Numbered from the stretch's first letter, positions 50,041-59,612 are shown. The stretch: DNA of 64,000 nt from Tenacibaculum sp. MAR_2009_124 (GCF_900105455.1 NZ_FNSF01000005.1:1054001-1118000); one strand, 5' to 3'. Translations and numbers: made by a program. Notes: generated by a model from the letters alone, not told the origin.

Positions 50041-51138
50041 ATGCAAAATTCTTATCAAGTAATTATAGTAGGAGCAGGTCCAGCGGGACTTGCTTCTTCC
50101 TTAACGTTATCAACTTACAACATTCCGCATTGCATTGTTGATGCCAACACTAATTCAGTATTAAAATTAGGAGATTCTTTACCTCCCAATGCTAAGCCCT
50201 TGTTAAAGCAGTTAGGCATTTTACATTTGTTAATTAGCCCCGAACACATTCCTTATTATGGAAATAAAAGTATCTGGGGAACAAACGAAGTACACCAAAA
50301 AGAGTTCATAGAAGGAGTATATGGATCGGGTTTTCTGCTAGATCGACTACATTTTGAAAATCAGTTAAGAGGTTTAGTTAAAAAGAACCGAACCGATTTT
50401 TATCAAGGTTATCAACTCAAAAAAGTATATAATCATGAGCAATTTGTAGAAGCATTGATTCAAAAAGATACCGAAAGCTTGCATTTAAAAGCAAAATTTA
50501 TAATTGATGCCACGGGTAGAAAAGCTTCTGTATGCCGACATTTAGGTGTTTTAAAGCATAATTTAGATACCCAGTTTACGGTTTCTTTTTGGCATCAAAC
50601 AGCAAAAAAAATACCTCGACAGATATGGATTGAAGCCACGGAGAATGGTTGGTGGTATTTATCACCTAAAGCAACTAATGAAGTAAATTGTATGTTTTTC
50701 ACCTTAAAAGACCTGTTGCCTTCTAGGAAGGAAATGTTCACGTTTTTAACAAAGGAACTTCAAAAAACACAAGATATAAAAACAATTATCCAGCCCACTG
50801 ATATAGAATTTAATGATTATAAAATTATGGCAAGTGGCACCAGTTGTTTAGAAAAACCTTTTGGGGAAAATTGGCTAGCTGTAGGTGATGCTGCTTTTTC
50901 TTATGATCCTATTTCTTCCTATGGAATTACATCGGCATTGGCCTCAGGTTTCTATGGTGGACACGCCATTGCTGCTAGACTTAAAGATGAAGAGGATGCT
51001 TTTATTACCTATCGATATATTATTGAAAACGGCGCCAAATCTTACTTAAACAAACTTGAACATCAATACAATATGGAGCAACGATGGCCTAAAAGTTTTT
51101 ATTGGAAAAACAGGTTAAAACAGGTTTCGTTAGTTTAG
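50041..51138 (+). CDS. LodB-like flavoprotein, maturase for the CTQ cofactor
   Basis: 365 residues. FAD Rossmann motif VIIVGAGPAGLASSL at 8-22 and the second FAD motif WLAVGDAAFSYDPISSYG, as in tryptophan halogenase/PHBH-type flavoproteins. In Marinomonas LodB is needed to oxidise the Trp of LodA to build CTQ. Gene order and spacing strongly support that role here. Substrate specificity of the pair is set by the LodA partner. Confidence 0.87.
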   Translation: MQNSYQVIIVGAGPAGLASSLTLSTYNIPHCIVDANTNSVLKLGDSLPPNAKPLLKQLGILHLLISPEHIPYYGNKSIWGTNEVHQKEFIEGVYGSGFLLDRLHFENQLRGLVKKNRTDFYQGYQLKKVYNHEQFVEALIQKDTESLHLKAKFIIDATGRKASVCRHLGVLKHNLDTQFTVSFWHQTAKKIPRQIWIEATENGWWYLSPKATNEVNCMFFTLKDLLPSRKEMFTFLTKELQKTQDIKTIIQPTDIEFNDYKIMASGTSCLEKPFGENWLAVGDAAFSYDPISSYGITSALASGFYGGHAIAARLKDEEDAFITYRYIIENGAKSYLNKLEHQYNMEQRWPKSFYWKNRLKQVSLV

Positions 51139-51372
51139 TTATTGATAAATATTAGATGGTTTTATTAAAGGCAATTGAAATATTCTGTTTAACTCTGCTA
51201 CCATCTCGAAACAATATAAGAGACCTAATGTTTAAGGAATACTCCTTTTAACTATACGAATGGTCAGGAGATATCTAAACCTCATTTCAAAATCCAATTG
51301 CTATAACATATTAGTGAGTTTATCAAAGTATAGGGAAATGTATTGTTCACGTGCGTTCTTTAAAAATCTAAT

Positions 51373-52191
51373 TTATATCATGATGCCATTGATGCCGGAG
51401 AGCCGAAAACCATCTCTATCGGCTAAAAAATTAAACTTTTTCCTTAAAAGATCTTGAGTTTCTTTTTCAAGAGTAACGATTAAGGTACTTTCTTTTCCGT
51501 TAATATCTTTCGATAGGCAGTTTCCTAGAGCATCAAAACAAGCAGAATGCCCTACATAATTATGATCATTTGCATCTCTACCTACACGGTTTACACCAAT
51601 AGTATAGCTCATATTTTCAATAGCTCTTGATTTTAATAAGGCATCCCAAGCACTAATTCTTGACTCTGGCCAATTTGCGACATAAAATAATAAGTCATAA
51701 TCGTCAGTATTACGAGCCCAAACAGGGAAACGTAAATCATAACAAATCAATGGGCAAATTTTCCAGCCTTTATATTGAACTAAAATACGCTCTTTACCAG
51801 CAGTATATACCTCGTGTTCTCCAGCAAGTGTAAATGTATGCTTTTTGTCGTAATGTTCAATATTTCCGTTAGGATGGGCAAACAGTAACCTGTTATAATA
51901 ACGAGTTTCTTTTAGGTTTTTTGAAATTTCTTTGATTACCACACTTCCCGTAATGGCGGTATTTCTTTCTTTAGCCAGCTTACGCATCCAAGTAACCGTT
52001 TCACCACTCATGCTTTCCGCATTTTTTGCGGGATCCATAGTGAAACCTGTAGTAAACATTTCGGGTAAAATAATTAAGTCAATATGTTCTGGTAAAGAAT
52101 ACACCTTTTCTCTAATAGCATGCAAGTTCGATTGTCTATCCTCCCAAAATAAATCGATTTGCATTAAGGCTACATTTAATTTTGCAGTCAT
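51373..52191 (-). CDS. Nitrilase-superfamily amidohydrolase (omega-amidase like)
   Basis: 272 residues. Catalytic triad of the C-N hydrolase fold: Glu44 (IILPEMFTTGF), Lys in HYDKKHTFTLAGE and Cys in LICYDLRFPVW. The sequence around the Cys matches YafV/Nit2-type omega-amidases, which hydrolyse alpha-ketoglutaramate and related products of transamination (metabolite repair). Cytoplasmic. The nearest genes are not co-oriented except the peptidase gene upstream. Confidence 0.9.
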   Translation of the reverse strand: MTAKLNVALMQIDLFWEDRQSNLHAIREKVYSLPEHIDLIILPEMFTTGFTMDPAKNAESMSGETVTWMRKLAKERNTAITGSVVIKEISKNLKETRYYNRLLFAHPNGNIEHYDKKHTFTLAGEHEVYTAGKERILVQYKGWKICPLICYDLRFPVWARNTDDYDLLFYVANWPESRISAWDALLKSRAIENMSYTIGVNRVGRDANDHNYVGHSACFDALGNCLSKDINGKESTLIVTLEKETQDLLRKKFNFLADRDGFRLSGINGIMI

Positions 52192-52384
52192 AATATTATA
52201 TAATTGTCAATCAAAAAGTGGTGTAAGCTATTATGAATGATAAATGTAAGAAACCTTTTCGACAAAACAAACAATTATTGTTAATAAATGGTCGAATAAA
52301 TACGATAAGTGGTTGTAAAACAGTAATATTCTTCTAAAGTTAATGATGTTTTAACCTGTTTTTTTAGTTGTACTACTCATTATG

Positions 52385-52425
52385 AAAACCAACAAAAGAC
52401 AAAATATTTGAATTTTGTTGGTTTT
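52385..52425 (-). terminator. Terminator after the papain-like protease gene
   Basis: AAAACCAACAAAA (52385-52397) pairs with TTTTGTTGGTTTT (52413-52425); it lies 10 bases beyond the stop of the minus-strand gene. Confidence 0.85.
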
Positions 52426-52434
52426 ATGAAGTTG

Positions 52435-53694
52435 TTAATGCATTCCTCCACTACCGTTTGATATATGTATAACCTTCTGCTTCCATGGGGTCCAATAACC
52501 TCCTTTTCTTGCTCGAACTTTAATGGTAACCAAGCCACTTGAAGTAGGACTAATCAGTACACTTGACATCGTAGAAGTATTGGTAGGAGAAGTCATATAC
52601 ACATTTGAAATATTCCATTCCCATTCATCAGCTTGAATATTAGAGTGCACAAATACCTTAGAGTATAAGTGAGGTCCGATCCAAGCATGATGGAGCAATG
52701 TGCCAATAGAAAAAAGTTCTAACGTTTCTTGGGGGGCAACACATTGTAAAGAAGCGTTTACTGTAAAATCATCAACTTGGGAAGTAGCACCGTTTTTTAA
52801 TATATGTTCAACTCTGCTCAATTCAATAGTGCCTGAAGAAAGCAAGTTTAAAAATTTAGTATTGTTTAATTGTTTTCCGCTAGCTATTGGCCAGCTATCT
52901 TTAAAAATCCATTCAGTAGTGTTTCCTTGACCATTTTTCCAGCCGATCATTAAATAAGCGTGATAAGAAAGTGGGCTAACATCAGAATTACTATAGGTTT
53001 TGAATTCTTGAAGAGTAAAACCCGATTCTGAAGCGACATTATTTACTTTGATCACCACAGGACCTTTAGTCAGTATAATATTTTTCAGTTGATCAACTGA
53101 ATTCAATTGATTGATAGGAATAACCTCTAAGGCGGCTAAATTGTCTTGTTCGTGAATAGATGTTCCACAAGCATCTAAGATTTCATATTGACCTGGATCG
53201 GTATCAATTGGTTCTACCCTGAAGTTACGATCAACATTAATACAGTTTAAAGCTTTCATACGAAAACCGTTATATTTCGTGCTTAGCCATGAGTTAACGT
53301 TGGGTAAATAGATGCTCTGAAAAGGAGACCTTTTTGGAATTCTAAAGCCCGACTCTAAAACAGTTTTAAAAGCAGGCATTTCACCGACAAAAACCTTCAT
53401 GTCTGTATAAGCATCTGATAACAAAATTTGGGATGAGGTATTAAACTCAATCTTATACATCGTTTCAATCGCGGCATTAAAAGCAAAAGACAGACAAGGG
53501 CCTTGAAAAGGTTGATTACGTTGAGGGGTTGTAAAATTTCGAGTTCCATAAGTGGTATACACCTTTTTCCAAGAAAATTCACAAGGAAGATTATAAGAAG
53601 CTATAGGTAGAGAAATTTCATGAGGTGGCTTATCCAACTGCCCAAAGGCAAAATATGAAAATAGAAAGGCAATAAAAGTAAGTGTATTTTTCAT
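52435..53694 (-). CDS. Secreted papain-like (C1) cysteine peptidase homologue
   Basis: 419 residues. Signal peptide (LTFIAFLFSYFAFGQ). Residues about 35-285 are papain-like: Gln64 and Cys67 in QGPCLSFAF (papain QGSCGSCWAF), His245 in LSYHAYLMIGW, and Asp266 in WIFKDSWP where papain has Asn. About 290-415 are a beta-rich, PKD/Ig-like C-terminal region (TIKVRARKGGYWTPW) that may bind a surface or serve sorting. Catalytic pair present, so probably active, but the third residue is changed. Confidence 0.8.
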   Translation of the reverse strand: MKNTLTFIAFLFSYFAFGQLDKPPHEISLPIASYNLPCEFSWKKVYTTYGTRNFTTPQRNQPFQGPCLSFAFNAAIETMYKIEFNTSSQILLSDAYTDMKVFVGEMPAFKTVLESGFRIPKRSPFQSIYLPNVNSWLSTKYNGFRMKALNCINVDRNFRVEPIDTDPGQYEILDACGTSIHEQDNLAALEVIPINQLNSVDQLKNIILTKGPVVIKVNNVASESGFTLQEFKTYSNSDVSPLSYHAYLMIGWKNGQGNTTEWIFKDSWPIASGKQLNNTKFLNLLSSGTIELSRVEHILKNGATSQVDDFTVNASLQCVAPQETLELFSIGTLLHHAWIGPHLYSKVFVHSNIQADEWEWNISNVYMTSPTNTSTMSSVLISPTSSGLVTIKVRARKGGYWTPWKQKVIHISNGSGGMH

Positions 53695-53977
53695 GTGATA
53701 GTTTGTTTGAAATGTTTTTAATTGATGAACTCATCTTAACTTTTTCCTTTTTTTAAAAAAGAATGAAAACTCCTCGTATGTCTGATTTTTAAGGCGTTTT
53801 CTATTAAAACTTAATATAAAGTCTTTGTAATAAGTGTTTTTTATTGAAAAATATTACCCATTGATGATTTTTAGGAAAAAGGATATGATGGTTTTAAAAA
53901 TTAAGAGGAATAGAGTCGTCAATTTTTTAGGGGTTATATAAAAGAAAATTGTACTTTGCTTTTACAATATAGAATCG

Positions 53978-56731
53978 ATGCAGTCCTTTATTACTGATAC
54001 TTTAGACACCATTTTAAAAACAACACAAACCTTTGAAGAGGTGGAATTTATTTTGCCCTCACAAAGGGCAGGGGTCTTTGTAAAACAAGCTTTAAAAAAC
54101 AAAATAAAGACAGGATTTTTACCTCGCATAAGTAATATAGGCGATTTTATTGAAGAGGTTTCGGGAATTAATAAAGCAGATTCGGTACAATTGCTTTTCC
54201 ATTTTTATAGTATTTATAAAAAAGAAGAACCAAAAGCAGACCCGTTCGATGTGTTTTCTTCATGGGCATTTACCGTTATACAAGATTTTAATGAAATTGA
54301 TCAGCACTTAATTAATGCTCGTGAAATTTTTGTGTATTTAAGAGATATACACCGATTGCGAAAATGGTCGGTGTCAGGTACTTTTCAAGAAACAGAGTTG
54401 ATGAAAGATCACTTTGCATTCATGGAAAGATTACATAAGTTGTATGAACTGTTTTACGAATTTTTGGTCGATAAAAACATCGGATATCAAGGAGTGATTT
54501 ATAGAGAGGCGGTTAAAAAAATTGATGATTTTATTCCTACAAAAACTAGTAAAAAGTATTTTTTTATTGGTTTTAATGCCTTGAATGCTGCTGAAGAATT
54601 GTTATTTCAAAAAATGCTTGCTGCTGGAAATACTGAAGTTTATTGGGATATTGATAAGGCTTTTTATGAAAGTAATCATCAGGCAGGAAGTTTTATTAGA
54701 AAATACAAAACACGTTGGAAACATTATCAAAATAATCCGATAGAAACCATTGCAGAGCATTTTGCAGCAACAAAAAATATACAGGTAATAGGTGCTTCAA
54801 AAAATATTACTCAAATAAAATATGCTGGCGAAATATTGTCAACCTTTTCAAACTACAATAATACAGCCTTGGTAATGGCAGATGAATCACTATTACCTAT
54901 TACACTGAACTCCTTGCCACCAAAAGTAGATGCGGTAAACATTACAATGGGGTACCCATTAAAAGATGTACCCACTACAAGCTTGTTACAAATTATTTTT
55001 CGACTTTTTTTAAATCAAGAAAAATTACAGAAAAAAGAGAGTCAGTTATTTTATTATAAAGATGTTATTGCTTTATTGAAGCATCCGTCCATTTATCAAT
55101 TGCTTTATATTGAAGATGAAAACATTTCAGATGTTTTGTCAGAAGTGATTGTAGAAAGCAATAGCACGTTTGTGAGTTTGGAAAAAATAGAGAAGTTTTT
55201 CATTCAAATACCTGAAAAAACAAAAGCTGTAGTTTTGGGTTTATGTAAGCCATATACTAATATTGATGAGTTTTTATCGAGAGTTATTACGCTATTATTG
55301 ATTTTAAAGGATACGGCGAATGAGTTGGAAAAAGAATACTTATATCGTTTTTATACCGCATTTACTCAGCTACAAAATTTACACGATACTTTTAACTATA
55401 TCCAAGATTTAAAAACATTGCAACAGTTTTTTAAACAGTTAATACAGTCGGAAAGTTTATCGTTTCAAGGTGAACCCTTACAAGGGTTGCAGTTAATGGG
55501 GGTATTAGAAACAAGAGTCCTCGATTTTGAAAATGTAATAATTACATCGGTTAACGAAGGAATATTACCAGGAAACCACCAACAAACTTCATTTATTCCA
55601 TTTGATGTAAAGTTAGAATTTGGACTCCCAACTTATAAGGAGAAAGATGCACTATTCTCCTATCACTTTTTTAGGTTATTACAGCGAGCTAAAAACATAT
55701 ACATATTATACAATACCGAACATGATGTTTTTGGTAGTGGAGAAAAAAGCAGGTTTATTACACAACTTGAAATGATGCGTAATGATATTAAGGAAGAAAT
55801 TATTAGCCCTAAAATTATTACTACCGTAACAGAAGAAAAGGAAATTTCGAAAACGGAAGATGTTTTAGAAAGGCTTAAAGAACTAGCAGAAAAAGGAATT
55901 TCACCGTCGGCATTAACTAACTATTTGTACAATCCGTTTTCTTTTTATAAACAGAAAGTATTAAAAATTAAAGAATTCGATGATGTAGAAGAAACCGTTG
56001 CGGCAAATACAATGGGTACGGTGGTACATGATACATTAGAAGCGTTGTATAAACCATTTGAAGGAAAGTTCTTGACGTTGAGTAATGTTACAATGATGCA
56101 GCAGAAAACAAAGGAACTTATTGTGTTTTATTTTTCGAAGCATTTTAAAAATGGAGATATTAGTACAGGTAAAAACCGTTTAATTTTCGAGGTTGCCAAT
56201 CGCTTTGTGATTAATTTTTTAAAGCAGGAGAAAGAACTTTTAAAGGATGAAGCGAATCAACTTAAGATTATAGCAACTGAACAAACGTTAGCAGCCCATA
56301 TTCAAGTCGATGGACTAGATTTTCCTGTAAAAATACATGGTCAGGTTGATAGAATTGATCAACTAAATGGCGTTACAAGAATTATTGATTATAAAACAGG
56401 AAAGGTAGAAAGTGCTAACTTAAAAGTAATTGATTTTGAAGGGGTAAGGGAGTTGAAGTTTCATAAGGCAATTCAGGTAATGCTATATGCTTATTTATAC
56501 ACGCAAAACAAGCAATACGATTTTTCAAAGCCATTGGAAGCCGGGATCTTTTCATTTAAAAATTTAAGAAAAGGATTCTTAAAGATGAATTTTTCTTCAA
56601 ACTACAGGACTCCAGATAATAATGTAACGCAAGAGCGATTGGAAGAATTCATGTCGGAAATAAAAGAATACATTAAAGAAATATACAATCCAGAGTTTTC
56701 GTTTGTTGAACCTACAGATTTAAAGTATTAG
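53978..56731 (+). CDS. AddB-like PD-(D/E)XK nuclease with inactive helicase region
   Basis: 917 residues. An N-terminal UvrD-like region without intact Walker motifs, a middle helicase-like part (VIITSVNEGILPG...FIPFDVKLEFGLPT), and a C-terminal PD-(D/E)XK nuclease with GQVDRIDQ and RIIDYKTGKVE (Asp and Lys of the catalytic core). This matches the RecB/AddB-type subunit of a double-strand-break resection complex in Bacteroidota. Its AddA (UvrD helicase) partner is not adjacent; the next gene is an unrelated regulator. Confidence 0.85.
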   Translation: MQSFITDTLDTILKTTQTFEEVEFILPSQRAGVFVKQALKNKIKTGFLPRISNIGDFIEEVSGINKADSVQLLFHFYSIYKKEEPKADPFDVFSSWAFTVIQDFNEIDQHLINAREIFVYLRDIHRLRKWSVSGTFQETELMKDHFAFMERLHKLYELFYEFLVDKNIGYQGVIYREAVKKIDDFIPTKTSKKYFFIGFNALNAAEELLFQKMLAAGNTEVYWDIDKAFYESNHQAGSFIRKYKTRWKHYQNNPIETIAEHFAATKNIQVIGASKNITQIKYAGEILSTFSNYNNTALVMADESLLPITLNSLPPKVDAVNITMGYPLKDVPTTSLLQIIFRLFLNQEKLQKKESQLFYYKDVIALLKHPSIYQLLYIEDENISDVLSEVIVESNSTFVSLEKIEKFFIQIPEKTKAVVLGLCKPYTNIDEFLSRVITLLLILKDTANELEKEYLYRFYTAFTQLQNLHDTFNYIQDLKTLQQFFKQLIQSESLSFQGEPLQGLQLMGVLETRVLDFENVIITSVNEGILPGNHQQTSFIPFDVKLEFGLPTYKEKDALFSYHFFRLLQRAKNIYILYNTEHDVFGSGEKSRFITQLEMMRNDIKEEIISPKIITTVTEEKEISKTEDVLERLKELAEKGISPSALTNYLYNPFSFYKQKVLKIKEFDDVEETVAANTMGTVVHDTLEALYKPFEGKFLTLSNVTMMQQKTKELIVFYFSKHFKNGDISTGKNRLIFEVANRFVINFLKQEKELLKDEANQLKIIATEQTLAAHIQVDGLDFPVKIHGQVDRIDQLNGVTRIIDYKTGKVESANLKVIDFEGVRELKFHKAIQVMLYAYLYTQNKQYDFSKPLEAGIFSFKNLRKGFLKMNFSSNYRTPDNNVTQERLEEFMSEIKEYIKEIYNPEFSFVEPTDLKY

Positions 56732-56769
56732 AAGTTATAAGCTAAGTGGGTTTTTCAACTATTTGGTGA

Positions 56770-57456
56770 CTAATGCAAAACAATTCCGAGTAAATTATTA
56801 AGTGATTGTTTACCTTTGGAAGTAATAATAATCTCTCTTGAAAACTTAACTTTTTTCAACCAATTATTTTCCAGCATTTTATTCAGAAGTACAGCACCCA
56901 AATGTCCTGCTAAATGAGGGCGACGTTCTGACCAATCAAGACATTGCCGAGTTAAAGCTCGACGACTTTTTTTAAAATGAGCTTCCAAAATTCCAAATTT
57001 AGAAAGCCATTCCCAACCTTTTTTAGTTACAAGGTAAATTTTCTCAGATTTTATCAAATAACCTTGCTCCTCCATTGCTTCAGTGATCATAACACCGACA
57101 TAACCCGCTAAATGATCATAACAAGTTCGACAATACTTAACTCCAGTTTTGGTTAATTTTTTATTTGATTTAGAAGGTAAATTATCATTAGATAAATTTG
57201 CTAAAGATTCTACAGCATAAGCTACATCAGAATTAGCAAAAGAATAATATCGATGTCTTCCTTGAGTGTCAACTTTTAGAATATTATTACTCAGGAGTTT
57301 TGATAAATGATTGCTAACTGAACTAGGTGATAAATCTGAAACTATGGCTAATTCACTTGCTGTATACGCCCTACCGTCTAATAAGTTCCAAACTATTTTT
57401 GCTCTCGAAGGCTCGCATAATAATGAAGCTACTGAGATAAAATTATTTTCTTCCAT
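56770..57456 (-). CDS. ArsR-type winged-helix transcriptional regulator
   Basis: 228 residues. An HTH of ArsR/SmtB type at about 14-75 (LSPSSVSNHLSKLLSNNILKV) with the wing QGRHRYYSF. About 120 extra residues follow, including CRTCYDHLAGYVGV and RRPHLAGHLGAVLLNKM, two similar H-L-A-G motifs; a CxxC in the first hints at metal or redox sensing. It is divergent from the ACT/OsmC pair with 70 bases between starts and probably controls it. Confidence 0.88.
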   Translation of the reverse strand: MEENNFISVASLLCEPSRAKIVWNLLDGRAYTASELAIVSDLSPSSVSNHLSKLLSNNILKVDTQGRHRYYSFANSDVAYAVESLANLSNDNLPSKSNKKLTKTGVKYCRTCYDHLAGYVGVMITEAMEEQGYLIKSEKIYLVTKKGWEWLSKFGILEAHFKKSRRALTRQCLDWSERRPHLAGHLGAVLLNKMLENNWLKKVKFSREIIITSKGKQSLNNLLGIVLH

Positions 57457-57458
57457 TG

Positions 57459-57498
57459 TTCATTTTCAAATGAAGTATAAAAGTAATAAATCGATTTA
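57459..57498. promoter_or_regulatory. Two palindromes between the ArsR-type gene and the ACT gene
   Basis: TTCATTT-TC-AAATGAA (57459-57474) is directly upstream of the regulator start. TAAATCGATTTA (57487-57498) is a perfect 12-base palindrome adjacent to a TTTG that could be the + strand -7 box. Likely binding sites of the divergent regulator. Confidence 0.5.
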
Positions 57499-57526
57499 CT
57501 TTGCTGAATATAAAAAGTTATAATAA

Positions 57527-57940
57527 ATGAAAAACATAGAAATATTACTTGAAAACAAATGTGGTCAATTGGCTCTAATGGGAAAAATACTCGGGCAAAA
57601 TAAAATCAGTCTTGAAGGCGGCGGGGTTTTCCAAAATGGCAATTTTTCAATAGCTAACTTTTTAGTCGAAGAGGCAGAAAAGGCAAAAACAGAACTAGAA
57701 AAAGTTGGAATAAAAGTCACAAAAATTAGTAATGTAATTATTCAAAAACTCAGACAAGATATTCCTGGTCAATTAGGAATGTTTTGTAAAGAATTAGCAG
57801 ATGAAAACGTCAATATTTTAACACAATATAGTGACCATGACAATCAATTAATTGTGGTGGTTGACGAATATGAAAAAGCAAAAAAAGTATCTGATAAGTG
57901 GATGAAGACATGGACAAACAACGATGATTACGTAATATGA
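57527..57940 (+). CDS. Tandem ACT-domain protein
   Basis: 137 residues, two ACT repeats: about 1-65 (NIEILLENKCGQLALMGKIL) and 66-135 (RQDIPGQLGMFCKELADENVNI). ACT pairs bind amino acids and change the state of enzymes or regulators; no catalytic domain is attached. The OsmC gene overlaps its stop by 4 bases (ATGA at 57937), so the two products are made together. Confidence 0.85.
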   Translation: MKNIEILLENKCGQLALMGKILGQNKISLEGGGVFQNGNFSIANFLVEEAEKAKTELEKVGIKVTKISNVIIQKLRQDIPGQLGMFCKELADENVNILTQYSDHDNQLIVVVDEYEKAKKVSDKWMKTWTNNDDYVI

Positions 57941-58413
57941 AAAGACAACACAATTATTTAGCTACAATAAAATGGACAGGAAACAAAGGAAAAGGTACTT
58001 TAAACTATAAAGAGTTCGAAAGAAGTCATATGATATCTATCAATAATAAGCCAGGTATTTTATGCTCTTCTGATCCAGCTTTTCTGGGTGATAAAACTAA
58101 ATATAATCCAGAGGAATTATTGCTTGCCTCATTATCATCTTGTCATATGCTTTGGTATTTACATTTATGTTCAGAGTCTAATATCGTAGTAACAGAATAT
58201 GTTGATAAACCAACTGGTATTATGATTGAAGAACAAAATGGAAGCGGATGTTTTTCTGAAGTAAGTTTAAACCCAATTATTAAAGTTACTGAAAAATCAA
58301 TGATAGAGAAATCAATTGAATTACATAAAAAAGCGAATGAATTATGCTTTATTGCTAACTCAGTAAATTTTAAGATTCTTCATAATCCTTGTTGTTCAAT
58401 CGAAGAAAACTAG
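57937..58413 (+). CDS. OsmC family hydroperoxide-type protein
   Basis: 158 residues. OsmC/Ohr fold: the first helix Cys is in LASLSSCHMLWYLHLC and the second in ANELCFIANSVNFKI. Ohr/OsmC proteins reduce organic hydroperoxides with these two cysteines. It starts within the ACT gene's stop, and the ArsR-type regulator upstream may sense the same stress. Confidence 0.88.
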   Translation: MKRQHNYLATIKWTGNKGKGTLNYKEFERSHMISINNKPGILCSSDPAFLGDKTKYNPEELLLASLSSCHMLWYLHLCSESNIVVTEYVDKPTGIMIEEQNGSGCFSEVSLNPIIKVTEKSMIEKSIELHKKANELCFIANSVNFKILHNPCCSIEEN

Positions 58414-58644
58414 TGAAAATTGAGAAGTAAGCAATAGTAAAAGATAGGTGTTAGATTTTGAGTTTACTTCTCCTCAGTTATTTTTTACCTAAAGAGAAAG
58501 TGCATTTCAATGTTCAAACGATTCTCGATACATTTTTTAATCAGTATTAAAGACTGACAAATTTATACATAATCTACTTTCGGCGCTAGGAGAAATCTAA
58601 AACTTAAAATTCAATATTTATAGCTCAGGACTAAAATCGATTGG

Positions 58645-59178
58645 TTAAATATCCATAAACACCACAACCCAAGTTTCGCCCTCAAAATCGTAGCGCATTA
58701 ATTCATCAAAGCCGATGCTACTATGTGCGTTAATGGAACGTGTGTTTTTGGCATTAATTTCCGTAATGATGCTGTCATAAAAACCAGAAAACACCTTTTT
58801 CATATGTGTGTACAAACCCCGAAAAACGCCTTTGCCTCGAAAATCTTTAGCAACACAAACCTGCCCCATAACTAAATAATTTGAATCTCCTTTTTTAGAG
58901 GCGTCTATTTTTAAAAACATAGGAGCGAGAACAGGAATGTCATTTCTGAATTTCCGTGACATTGATAATGCGTATCCAGCTACATTTCCTTCGGATACTG
59001 CAATGATATGAGGATGCACATTGTGCATAGTTTCTAAGATTTCTAGATCATGATGAACCGATACAAAACCTTGTTCCTTTTTTGTTTCTTCGCTTAAGTT
59101 AGTAGGTAGGTTCTGGGCTTGAAGCGTTAAAATTTGAGACAGTTCTTTTGTGTTTTCGGTAGTTTTATAGTTAACCAT
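58645..59178 (-). CDS. GNAT N-acetyltransferase
   Basis: 177 residues. Acetyl-CoA site in MGQVCVAKDFRGKGVFRGLYTH (RGKG loop) and the C-terminal RSINAHSSIGFDELMRYDF. Acceptor unknown. It follows moaE by 11 bases on the same strand, so both may be one transcript. Confidence 0.9.
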   Translation of the reverse strand: MVNYKTTENTKELSQILTLQAQNLPTNLSEETKKEQGFVSVHHDLEILETMHNVHPHIIAVSEGNVAGYALSMSRKFRNDIPVLAPMFLKIDASKKGDSNYLVMGQVCVAKDFRGKGVFRGLYTHMKKVFSGFYDSIITEINAKNTRSINAHSSIGFDELMRYDFEGETWVVVFMDI

Positions 59179-59189
59179 ATCAATTTGTT

Positions 59190-59612
59190 TTAAGGATGAG
59201 CATTTACCCAGACTTCGCCATCAGAAAAATATTCTTTTTTCCAAATTGGAACAGTTTCTTTTAAAGTGTCAATGGCATATTGACAAGCATCAAAAGCAGC
59301 TTTTCTGTGAGGTGATGAAACAGTAATGATTACAGGAACATCACTTATTTTTAATAAACCTTCAGCATGGTGAATGGCAATTTTCGTAATTCCAAATTTT
59401 TTAAGGATCCGGTCTGCGATTTTTTGCATTTCTTTTAAAGCCATAGGTTTGTACGTCGAAAAATCAAGTTGTGTTACCTCTTTATTCTGGGTAGCATTTC
59501 TTACGGTTCCTACAAAAACAGCGATTCCTCCACAAGAAGGATCAGCTACGAAGTCGTAACATTCTTGAAGATTTAATACTTCAGAGGATATTTTAATAGA
59601 TGTCTTGCTCAT
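59190..59612 (-). CDS. moaE: Molybdopterin synthase catalytic subunit MoaE
   Basis: 140 residues. Combines precursor Z with thiocarboxylated MoaD to give molybdopterin. Family motifs: GGIAVFVGTVRN at about 28-39, IHHAEGLLKISDVPVIITVSSPHR, and the catalytic-lysine region PIWKKEYFSDGEVWV. No other moa, mog or moe gene is in the window. Full length for MoaE. Confidence 0.93.
   Translation of the reverse strand: MSKTSIKISSEVLNLQECYDFVADPSCGGIAVFVGTVRNATQNKEVTQLDFSTYKPMALKEMQKIADRILKKFGITKIAIHHAEGLLKISDVPVIITVSSPHRKAAFDACQYAIDTLKETVPIWKKEYFSDGEVWVNAHP

Noticed and set aside
51260-51457. 65-codon + strand frame overlapping the end of the nitrilase gene
   Set aside because: Overlaps a well-supported gene on the other strand and has no recognisable features.
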